From Pseudomonadota bacterium (GTDB lineage: Bacteria > Pseudomonadota > Alphaproteobacteria > Micropepsales > Micropepsaceae): a stretch of DNA of 19,535 bases. Each line of letters opens with the position of its first letter. The first letter of the stretch is position 1. The DNA is taken from positions 1-19,535 of the forward strand of contig JAKAVI010000456.1 of assembly GCA_021817355.1 (NCBI GenBank). The letters are read 5' to 3'. The position numbers were made by a program, and so were the translations under genes. The notes beneath the pieces are model-generated. The model saw nothing but the letters and a program-made list of their open reading frames with translations. It was not told where the DNA came from and searched no databases. Shown in pieces: positions 1 to 5,661 of this stretch.

Positions 1-996
1 AGTGGCGTCATGCTCCAGAAGATCGGTTTCAAACGCGGCTATCTGCTGCAAGCGTAGCGACCACTGCTGATCCCACGGGCGGGGCAGTCCCAGTGCCTCG
101 TTCCATGCCGGAAGCTGAATGGCACGGGCCCGTGCCTCCTTCGAGAGTGTGACGCCAAGCATGCCGAAAAGAATCCGGTAAACGTTATTTTCCGGCTGCT
201 GCTCGGTCAGGTTGAGCGAGTTGACCTGCACGCCGTAACGGAAACGACGCAATCTCTGATCTTCAACCTCAAAGCGCGTGCGGGTCATCTCGTCCCACAA
301 AGCCGACATCGCTCGCAGCTTGCAGATCTCGGTGATGAACCTCACTCCGGAATTGACGAAGAAGGAGATGCGCCCCACCGCTTCCAGAAAACCAGCCTCG
401 TCAAGCTGTCCGGCACATTTCAGCCGATCGAGCACCGCGATCGCCGCTGAGAGTGCGAACGCGGCTTCCTCAACGGGTTCTGCGCCGGCTTCCTGCAGGT
501 GATAGGAACACAGATTGATCGGGTTCCACTTCGGTAGCTCAACTGTGGTAAAGGCGATCACATCGCTGGTGAGCCGCAGCGCCGCGTCAGGTGGAAAGAT
601 ATACGTACCGCGTGCCAGATACTCCTTGATGATATCGTTTTGCGTCGTCCCTGCCAGTGTCTGCCGCGGTGCGCCCTGCTCGTCGGCAACTGCGATGTAG
701 AGTGCCAAAAGCCAGGCAGCAGGCGCGTTGATCGTCATCGACGTGTTCATGCGAGCCAGGGGAATGCCATCAAACAGCGTGCGCATGTCGCCCAGATGGC
801 AAATGGGAACCCCCACTTTTCCCACCTCGCCCGCCGCCAGAGCATGATCACTGTCATAACCGGTCTGGGTGGGCAGATCGAAAGCTACCGAAAGCCCGGT
901 CTGCCCCTTGGCAAGATTGGCGCGATAAAGCGCATTGGAAGCCGCTGCACTCGAATGACCGGCATAGGTGCGGAAGATCCAGGGCTTATCGCGCAT
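1..996 (-). CDS. ecm: Ethylmalonyl-CoA mutase, N-terminal half (cut by window edge)
   Basis: Coenzyme B12-dependent mutase that converts (2R)-ethylmalonyl-CoA to (2S)-methylsuccinyl-CoA in the ethylmalonyl-CoA pathway (cytoplasm). I translated 332 residues from ATG 996; the frame is open to base 1, so roughly half of a family protein of about 650 residues is visible and the C-terminal cobalamin-binding domain lies outside. The start MRDKPWIFRTYAGHS and the substrate-barrel motif GLSVAFDLPTQTGYDSDH (about residues 34-51) fit Ecm; methylmalonyl-CoA mutases usually have ATHRGYDSDH here. GTTQNDIIKEY and KWNPINLCSYHLQEAG are further family signatures. An in-frame ATG at 1047 would add 17 residues (MVQRNPRRG...). 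I prefer 996 because known Ecm proteins begin close to the DxPWxFRTYAGHS block. It is divergent from ccr, the gene for the preceding enzyme, which supports the call over a generic mutase. Confidence 0.93.
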   Translation of the reverse strand, partial: MRDKPWIFRTYAGHSSAAASNALYRANLAKGQTGLSVAFDLPTQTGYDSDHALAAGEVGKVGVPICHLGDMRTLFDGIPLARMNTSMTINAPAAWLLALYIAVADEQGAPRQTLAGTTQNDIIKEYLARGTYIFPPDAALRLTSDVIAFTTVELPKWNPINLCSYHLQEAGAEPVEEAAFALSAAIAVLDRLKCAGQLDEAGFLEAVGRISFFVNSGVRFITEICKLRAMSALWDEMTRTRFEVEDQRLRRFRYGVQVNSLNLTEQQPENNVYRILFGMLGVTLSKEARARAIQLPAWNEALGLPRPWDQQWSLRLQQIAAFETDLLEHDAT

Positions 997-1048
997 CAAA
1001 ACTCGCTTCGCGCCTTCAAGGCCGCGCCGGGGGTTGCGCTGCACCATC

Positions 1049-1070
1049 GCGCGCCTAAGCCTCGGCGCGC
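1049..1070. repeat. Inverted repeat, 7-bp arms, upstream of ecm
   Basis: GCGCGCC (1049-1055) and GGCGCGC (1064-1070) are perfect complements around an 8-base centre. In the ecm mRNA sense the loop reads GAGGCTTA, which contains an SD-like GAGG. The hairpin lies 1 base from the alternative ATG at 1047 and 52 bases from the preferred ATG at 996. It could be a leader hairpin or simply chance in GC-rich DNA. Confidence 0.4.
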
Positions 1071-1215
1071 AAGCCATCAAAGGCTAGAGCCCGCTCGTGA
1101 CGTGGCCAGCCAACACCGATGCTGTCGCGCGGACCCAAAAGCGCTTGCTGCCGGCCGCGGCCCCTTCGGACCCGCCGAAGCGCCGGCTTTGGACGCAATG
1201 TTCCCGACCTGTTCG

Positions 1216-1237
1216 GTTGCAACGCAAAAAATCTTGC
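1216..1237. promoter_or_regulatory. Candidate operator upstream of ccr (GTTGCAAC + GCAA-N6-TTGC)
   Basis: GTTGCAAC (1216-1223) is a perfect 8-bp palindrome and is followed directly by GCAA (1224-1227), six bases and TTGC (1234-1237). A similar GCAA-N5-TTGC lies upstream of mcd (5608-5620). TTTGCAAA-type half sites are known for ScfR/RamB-family regulators of short-chain acyl-CoA metabolism, so such a protein is a reasonable candidate binder. That link is inference from partial motif similarity. Confidence 0.3.
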
Positions 1238-1312
1238 CACGGCGCTCGCCAGAGAACAATCCTGAGCACCCAACCTGCCGCGTCATGCGGCGCGGATCAG
1301 GACGGTTCAGCC

Positions 1313-2593
1313 ATGGCTCTGACGCAGACGAGCACCCAACCCGCCGTTTACAAGGATCTCTACGAGATTGGCGAAATTCCGCCGCTCGGTCATGTCCCTC
1401 CGACCATGTATGCCTGGACCATCCGAAAGGAGCGCCATGGACCGCCGGAAAGCTCGATGCGTCTTGAAATCGTTCCCACCTGGGATCTCGATTCGCATGA
1501 CGTGCTCATTTTCGTGATGGCGGCCGGCGTCAATTATAACGGCGTATGGGCGGCGCTAGGAACGCCCGTCTCACCCATCGATGGCCACAAATGGCCGTTT
1601 CATGTTGCCGGCTCCGATGCGTCGGGTGTGGTCTGGGCCGTGGGGTCCAAGGTCACCCGCTGGAAAGTCGGTGACGAGGTGGTCGTCCATTGCAATCAGG
1701 ATGATGGCGACGACGAAGAATGCAATGGTGGTGATCCGATGTTCTCGCCCAGTCAGCGCATCTGGGGCTATGAGACGCCTGATGGCAGTTTTGCCCAGTT
1801 TGCGCGCGTGCAGGATCGCCAGCTCATGGAACGGCCCCGCCACCTCAGCTGGGAGGAAGCCGCCTGCTACACCCTGACCCTTGCGACCACCTACCGTATG
1901 TTCTTCGGCCATCGGCCACATATCCTGCGACCCGGCCATAACGTGCTTGTCTGGGGCGCAAGCGGCGGGCTTGGCAGCTTTGCGGTGCAGCTCTGCGCCG
2001 TCTCGGGCGCCAATGCCATTGGCGTGATCTCCGATGAATCCAAACGTGAGTTCGTGCTCAGCCTGGGTGCAAAAGGGGTCCTCAACCGCAAGGACTTCCA
2101 GTGCTGGGGTGCGATGCCTCAGGTCGGCACACCCGATTATGACCGCTGGCTCAAGGAGGCGCGCAATTTTGGCAAGACCATCTGGTCCATCACCGGCAAG
2201 GGCAATGATGTCGACATGGTGTTCGAGCATCCGGGTGAGGCGACCTTTCCGGTGTCCTGCCTGGTGGTAAAACGCGGCGGTATGGTCGTCTTTTGTGCCG
2301 GGACGAGCGGTTACAATATCACCTTCGATGCGCGCTATGTCTGGATGCGGCAGAAGCGCATCCAGGGCAGTCATTTTGCCAATCTCTATCAGGCAAGCCA
2401 GGCCAATCGGCTGATGCTGGAGCGTCGCCTTGATCCATGCATGAGTGAGGTCTTTGCCTGGGCGGACATTCCCCGCGCCCACACCAAGATGTGGAAGAAC
2501 GAACATCTGCCTGGAAACATGGCTGTGCTGGTCAATGCGCAGAAGCCGGGCCTTAGAACCTATGAGGATGTGATCGAACTGAGCCGCAGCTGA
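1313..2593 (+). CDS. ccr: Crotonyl-CoA carboxylase/reductase
   Basis: NADPH-dependent reductive carboxylation of crotonyl-CoA to (2S)-ethylmalonyl-CoA, the committed CO2-fixing step of the ethylmalonyl-CoA pathway (cytoplasm). 426 residues, normal for alphaproteobacterial Ccr. MDR/zinc-less alcohol dehydrogenase fold with a Rossmann motif VWGASGGLGSFAVQ at about 213-226. Residues matching the CO2 pocket described for Kitasatospora Ccr can be placed by motif: Asn76 (NYNGVWA), Tyr153-Glu154 (WGYET) and His354 (QGSHFAN). The Phe-to-Tyr change in WGYE is usual in alphaproteobacteria. ATG 1313 was chosen because homologues begin shortly before the YEIGEIPPLGHVP block and an AGGA sits at 1299-1302; the open frame extends 72 codons upstream without recognisable protein sequence. 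Divergent from ecm. Confidence 0.96.
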   Translation: MALTQTSTQPAVYKDLYEIGEIPPLGHVPPTMYAWTIRKERHGPPESSMRLEIVPTWDLDSHDVLIFVMAAGVNYNGVWAALGTPVSPIDGHKWPFHVAGSDASGVVWAVGSKVTRWKVGDEVVVHCNQDDGDDEECNGGDPMFSPSQRIWGYETPDGSFAQFARVQDRQLMERPRHLSWEEAACYTLTLATTYRMFFGHRPHILRPGHNVLVWGASGGLGSFAVQLCAVSGANAIGVISDESKREFVLSLGAKGVLNRKDFQCWGAMPQVGTPDYDRWLKEARNFGKTIWSITGKGNDVDMVFEHPGEATFPVSCLVVKRGGMVVFCAGTSGYNITFDARYVWMRQKRIQGSHFANLYQASQANRLMLERRLDPCMSEVFAWADIPRAHTKMWKNEHLPGNMAVLVNAQKPGLRTYEDVIELSRS

Positions 2594-2596
2594 GGC

Positions 2597-2609
2597 ATGG
2601 GAACCCCAT
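2597..2609 (+). repeat. Small dyad just after ccr
   Basis: ATGGG-AAC-CCCAT begins 4 bases after the ccr stop codon. It could form a 5-bp hairpin but has no T tract, so I do not call it an intrinsic terminator. It may mark the 3' end of ccr or be chance. Confidence 0.2.
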
Positions 2610-2649
2610 CCAACATGACCGCCGCCTCTTGCCTCCCGAACCCAGGTCG

Positions 2650-2671
2650 TGGCCGTGCAAGGAGACGGCCA
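2650..2671 (+). repeat. Inverted repeat in the leader of the sensor-kinase gene
   Basis: TGGCCGT (2650-2656) pairs perfectly with ACGGCCA (2665-2671) around an 8-base loop that contains GGAG. The preferred kinase start (ATG 2734) has no clear ribosome binding site of its own, so this hairpin could belong to a leader that controls the downstream genes. It would be coding only if the TTG at 2629 is the true start. Confidence 0.3.
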
Positions 2672-2733
2672 ACCAAAGACAATTGGGCGCGCTCCCGAGC
2701 AAAAAGCCCTACCTCGCCGGCCGCGAAACCGCC

Positions 2734-3798
2734 ATGAAAGCCCACCAGGATCTTGCCCTCAAGGCTCTTATCATCATCGCCGGCTGGACTTTGATGGCAG
2801 CAGCCTGGACGCCGCCCACCGTTGCCATGCAACTGGTCGAACATGCTCCGGTTGGGCCGGCCAGCTTTATCGCGATTTTCCTTTATGTTCTTGTCAGCTT
2901 TGTTCCCTGGATGGCTCTGACACCACTTCTGCTTGGGCTCAGCCAGAAATTCGCGATCACCGACCAGGCGATCCTCTGGCCTCTGCTGGTGCTATCAACC
3001 ATTGGCATCATCGTAACCCCGTTCGCTGTGACCACGGGTTATGGGCTGAATGCGCTCATTTCAGGCGAATTTTCCCGCCACGACCTGCGGCACCTGGCGG
3101 GGGCCGCCTATATCACCTCTTTCTACAGCCTGCCCTTCTACATCGCGGTGACAGCGATCGGGCAGGCCATGGCCTATTTCGAGCGTGCCCGCATGCGCGA
3201 ACGTCATCTTGCCCGCGCCGAGCTCAGAGCCCTGCAGGCGCAGATCCAGCCGCATTTTCTCTTCAACACCCTTAATGCCATTTCAGCGGTCGGCTATCGC
3301 GATGCCGCGCGCGCAGATGCTGCCATTGCCCAGTTGAGCGAACTTCTGCGGACCGCACTGACCGAACGACCCCAGAAAATTCCGCTCAAGGACGAACTGG
3401 CATTTGTTCAGGATTATCTTGATCTTTACCAGCTCCTGATGCCCGAAAGGCTCTGCGTATCGATCGAAATCGCACCGGAGGCCTGGCAGGCCGTCATCCC
3501 CTCGCTACTCCTGCAGCCCCTTGTGGAAAATGCCATTCTGCATGGTATTGCACGCCGGCGTGAGGGCGGGCTTGTGCGCATCGTTGCGCAGGCAAGGGAC
3601 GGTGAACTCCTACTCGTCATCAGTAACGATGTGCCCGAGGATCGCGACAGCGGGCGCGGTACAGGCCTTGGTCTTGCCAATGTGCGCGAACGGATCAAGG
3701 CACTTTACGGTTCAGACCAGCGGCTTCACTTCGATGCGGGTCCGCCGGCGCGCACGAGCCTGCACCTTCCCCTCAAACATGGGCCTGAGGGGTCATGA
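2734..3798 (+). CDS. LytS/AlgZ-type membrane sensor histidine kinase
   Basis: Sensor kinase of a LytTR-type two-component system. 354 residues from ATG 2734. The N-terminal part has about four hydrophobic segments (roughly residues 10-25, 48-70, 81-102 and 128-150). It is followed by the His_kinase domain (PF06580 type) with the phospho-acceptor in QIQPHFLFNTLNA (His174), an N box LQPLVENA (Asn266) and a G box GTGLGLANV (from Gly309). There is no obvious periplasmic sensor domain, so the input is probably sensed in or at the membrane. The frame is open up to a TTG at 2629, which would add 35 residues; that extension looks non-family and 2734 is preferred despite a weak ribosome binding site. 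It overlaps the response regulator by 4 bp (ATGA), so the pair is certainly coupled. The signal is unknown; its position between ccr and mcd suggests a link to carbon metabolism, which is inference. Confidence 0.9.
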   Translation: MKAHQDLALKALIIIAGWTLMAAAWTPPTVAMQLVEHAPVGPASFIAIFLYVLVSFVPWMALTPLLLGLSQKFAITDQAILWPLLVLSTIGIIVTPFAVTTGYGLNALISGEFSRHDLRHLAGAAYITSFYSLPFYIAVTAIGQAMAYFERARMRERHLARAELRALQAQIQPHFLFNTLNAISAVGYRDAARADAAIAQLSELLRTALTERPQKIPLKDELAFVQDYLDLYQLLMPERLCVSIEIAPEAWQAVIPSLLLQPLVENAILHGIARRREGGLVRIVAQARDGELLLVISNDVPEDRDSGRGTGLGLANVRERIKALYGSDQRLHFDAGPPARTSLHLPLKHGPEGS

Positions 3799-4511
3799 TC
3801 CGGGCGGCGATTATCGATGATGTCCGCCTGGCGCGCGAACGTGTACGGCTCTACCTGCACAGAGAGCTGGATATCGCCATTGTCGGCGAGGCCGCAGACG
3901 GCGCCAATGCGCTTGCGCTTCTTGAGGCCCAGAAGCCGGATCTTGTCTTTCTCGACATCGCGCTTCCGGACATCGATGGCGTTGAACTTATGGCGCGACT
4001 GCCCGAAGGTGAAAGACCCAGTGTCATCTATCTGACCGCCCATGAGAATCGTGCCGTTGACGCCTTCGATCTGGCGGCGGTCGATTATCTGCTCAAGCCC
4101 TTCAGCCGCGAACGCTTCGCGCGGGCACTTGGGCGGGCCCGCAGGAACCTCTCCATGACGTCTGCGGCTCCCACCTCCGGTCACCTCGCGGTCAAGGACG
4201 GTGCGCGGGTCGATCTTGTCCCTGTCGCAACGATCGACTACATCGATGCGGCCGGACACTATCTGTGTCTGCATGTGGGAATCCATGTGCACCTGCTGCG
4301 CATGAGCCTGACGGATCTGCACTCCCAGCTTGATCCCAAGTGCTTTGTTCGGGTCCATCGCTCGGCAATCGTACAACTGGACCGGATTGTAGCGATCCAG
4401 AACCTGCGCAATGGCGATGGCGAACTCACGCTCAGGGACGGTGCCCGGCTGAACCTCAGCCGCACCTATGCCGATGACCTGCGCCGGCGTCTGGGCCTTG
4501 CGGCAGGCTGA
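3795..4511 (+). CDS. LytTR-family response regulator
   Basis: DNA-binding response regulator of the adjacent LytS-type kinase. 238 residues: a receiver domain at about 1-120 with acidic pair Asp8/Asp9, phospho-acceptor Asp54 (VFLDIALP), Thr81 and Lys101 (LLKPF), then a short linker and a LytTR DNA-binding domain at about 132-235 (CFVRVHRSAIVQLDRI block). LytTR regulators usually bind pairs of short direct repeats upstream of their targets. The start ATG overlaps the kinase stop codon (ATGA). Both key domains look intact. The closest architectural relatives are AlgR/LytT/YehT-type regulators; I cannot tell from sequence which operon it controls, but ccr, the CPBP gene and mcd are the nearest candidates. 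Confidence 0.93.
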   Translation: MIRAAIIDDVRLARERVRLYLHRELDIAIVGEAADGANALALLEAQKPDLVFLDIALPDIDGVELMARLPEGERPSVIYLTAHENRAVDAFDLAAVDYLLKPFSRERFARALGRARRNLSMTSAAPTSGHLAVKDGARVDLVPVATIDYIDAAGHYLCLHVGIHVHLLRMSLTDLHSQLDPKCFVRVHRSAIVQLDRIVAIQNLRNGDGELTLRDGARLNLSRTYADDLRRRLGLAAG

Positions 4512-4665
4512 GCTGCACCGCTCATGCCGGCCCGCGCACGGCTCATGCCATTTGCCGCGAGCACGCATTGTCCGCGCCAAGGATGACTTTCAAATAGCTG
4601 CAGTGAGCGCGGGCAGCTTCACGCGAAGCAAGGGGTGCCTGGGCCAATGCTGACAGGAGGCTTGC
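4512..4665 (+). other. Gap between response regulator and CPBP gene
   Basis: 154 bp without a credible gene. GCTCATGCC occurs twice, about 20 bp apart (from roughly 4522 and 4542), and a 5-bp dyad GCTTC-ACGC-GAAGC lies at 4616-4629. Paired direct repeats are the usual form of LytTR binding sites, so the repeated GCTCATGCC could be a site for the neighbouring regulator. That is a guess, since the sequence does not match a LytTR consensus I know. A good Shine-Dalgarno sequence (CAGGAGG, 4654-4660) precedes the next gene. Confidence 0.3.
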
Positions 4666-5364
4666 GTGACGACGCCGTTGCCGGAAGAGACCCCTACCGT
4701 CCCCCCTTCTAAGAGGTCCGGCCCCGCCCAATGGCCGGCGCGCACGCTTGGCGGCCTCGGCCTTGTGCTTGTGGCCACCCTTGCGCCAATCGGACGCCTC
4801 AGCCAGGAGCTGTTTCAGGGCGTGCTTGGTCCGCATTACGGCAGCGAGGTCCTCTGGTGGATGCTCACCCTCGGCCTCTTTGCTTATGTGCGGCTGGTGG
4901 AGCGGCGCAGCTGGTCATCAATCGGCTTTTGCCGGCCCACGCGGATGGATATCGCTCTGGCGGTTTTGACCGCGATACTGATGCTGGCTGGCACCATGGT
5001 CATCTACAACGTCATCTTTCCGGCCTTCAATCTGGCCATCAACATGAAGCACGTCCAGGCGCTGATGCGGACCTCGTTTACCTATCGCCTCGTTCTTGTC
5101 GTGCGTGCCGCGGTGGCAGAGGAAACCCTCTTCCGCGGCTATCCGATCGAGCGTCTGCTGGAATGCCGTGTGGGTCGGGGTCTCGCCGCGTTCATACCCT
5201 GGGCAGCCTTTACCTATGCCCATCTGGCCTCTTGGGGGGCGGCACAACTGATTGTTGCCGGCTATGGAGGTCTCCTTCTCGCAATTCTCTATCTGTGGCG
5301 GCGCAACCTCTGGGCTAACATGCTGGCCCATTTCATCGCCGACGGTGCAGGCTTCCTCACCTGA
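4666..5364 (+). CDS. CPBP-family intramembrane glutamic endopeptidase (CAAX/Abi type)
   Basis: Membrane protein of the CPBP (CaaX protease and bacteriocin-processing, Abi) family. 232 residues with about six hydrophobic segments. The three family motifs are present: EETLFRG (Glu152-Glu153, Arg157), FTYAH (His186) and AHFIAD (His222, Asp226), so the active site looks complete and the protein is probably an active protease. Start is GTG 4666, chosen because of a near-perfect Shine-Dalgarno CAGGAGG ending 5 bases upstream. Substrates of bacterial CPBP proteins are mostly unknown; in some Gram-positive bacteria relatives sit beside LytTR two-component systems in bacteriocin loci. Here it follows a LytS/LytTR pair with no peptide gene visible, so a role in processing a membrane signal or sensor is inference only. 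Confidence 0.9.
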   Translation: MTTPLPEETPTVPPSKRSGPAQWPARTLGGLGLVLVATLAPIGRLSQELFQGVLGPHYGSEVLWWMLTLGLFAYVRLVERRSWSSIGFCRPTRMDIALAVLTAILMLAGTMVIYNVIFPAFNLAINMKHVQALMRTSFTYRLVLVVRAAVAEETLFRGYPIERLLECRVGRGLAAFIPWAAFTYAHLASWGAAQLIVAGYGGLLLAILYLWRRNLWANMLAHFIADGAGFLT

Positions 5365-5563
5365 AGGACGCGCGAGCAGACGCAAAGTCTCAGCTGCGCC
5401 TTGGCTTTGTGTCTGCGCCAGGTCATCCCGCCGTAGCGGGGAGCCCTTTGCGCCATCTCATTCCCCAGATGCCCAAGCGATGATCGGGACCTGAGGCTTG
5501 GATCTGCCATCCAGTTCCTGTGCCTGATGCGGTCGGTCCCAGCATCCGTCCCCTGCAGGACCA

Positions 5564-5594
5564 GCGCGGTCACGCCGCGCAGCGGCCGCTGCGC
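5564..5594. repeat. 18-bp perfect palindrome overlapping an alternative hairpin
   Basis: GCGCAGCGGCCGCTGCGC (5577-5594) is its own reverse complement over 18 bases. Its left arm shares GCGC (5577-5580) with a second hairpin, GCGCGG (5564-5569) and CCGCGC (5575-5580), so only one of the two can form at a time. It is centred about 76 bp before the mcd start, just upstream of the promoter-like elements. It could be an operator or, if transcribed, a structural switch. Confidence 0.45.
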
Positions 5595-5607
5595 CCATTG
5601 GCCTGAT

Positions 5608-5633
5608 GCAAATGAATTGCGCTCTGCTAGAGT
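5608..5633 (+). promoter_or_regulatory. Candidate mcd promoter with dyad over the -35 region
   Basis: An extended -10-like element TGCTAGAGT lies at 5625-5633. No good -35 hexamer is seen 16-18 bp upstream; instead that position is covered by GCAA-ATGAA-TTGC (5608-5620), as expected for an activator-dependent promoter. A similar dyad precedes ccr. The ATG is 28 bp after the element. Confidence 0.3.
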
Positions 5634-5661
5634 CGTTGGTGACGAAATACGGACCTCGACC

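Larger units (their letters stand above)
1048..1312. promoter_or_regulatory. Divergent ecm/ccr intergenic region
   Basis: About 265-316 bp, depending on the ecm start, separate the two start codons, so promoters for both genes should lie here. Visible structure: a 7-bp inverted repeat at 1049-1070; a GC-rich nested dyad at 1150-1187 (GCCGGC arms outside, CTTCGG/CCGAAG arms with a 5-nt loop inside); and an AT-richer stretch at 1216-1237 with an 8-bp palindrome GTTGCAAC followed by GCAA-N6-TTGC. A possible ccr promoter is TTGCCA (1234-1239) with AACAAT (1255-1260), but the 15-bp spacing is short. I see no convincing sigma-70 promoter for ecm, and no credible gene in the region. Confidence 0.5.
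5365..5661 (+). promoter_or_regulatory. Intergenic region upstream of mcd
   Basis: 297 bp with no credible gene of its own; an open frame in phase with mcd reaches ATG 5527, but the added 45 residues do not look like the family. Structures seen: hairpin CCCGC-CGTA-GCGGG (5427-5440), possibly the 3' end of the CPBP transcript; hairpin GCGCGG-N5-CCGCGC (5564-5580); an 18-bp perfect palindrome (5577-5594) that competes with it; GCAA-N5-TTGC (5608-5620); and an extended -10-like TGCTAGAGT (5625-5633), which would give a leader of about 20-25 nt. This suggests mcd has its own regulated promoter rather than depending only on ccr transcription. Confidence 0.45.

Noticed and set aside
640..1467. 275-residue plus-strand reading frame
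   Set aside because: It lies opposite ecm and runs through the divergent promoter region into the start of ccr in another frame. The minus-strand frame matches Ecm throughout, so this is a shadow of GC-rich coding DNA.
1571..2506. 311-residue minus-strand reading frame opposite ccr
   Set aside because: It is fully inside ccr, whose own frame has clear family motifs; the antisense product has no recognisable domain.
1313..2593. Tyr153 in place of Phe in the Ccr CO2 pocket as a novel variant
   Set aside because: WGYET is, as far as I know, the usual form in alphaproteobacterial Ccr, so it is not unusual.
3726..4580. 284-residue minus-strand frame opposite the response regulator
   Set aside because: Antisense shadow of the receiver and LytTR coding sequence; no motif and no ribosome binding site.
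2734..5364. Bacteriocin or quorum-sensing locus
   Set aside because: A LytTR system plus CPBP protein suggests this in Firmicutes, but no small secreted peptide with a leader and no exporter gene is visible here.
5427..5440. CCCGC-CGTA-GCGGG hairpin as a rho-independent terminator of the CPBP gene
   Set aside because: The stem is only 5 bp and no T run follows, so it is not a convincing intrinsic terminator.
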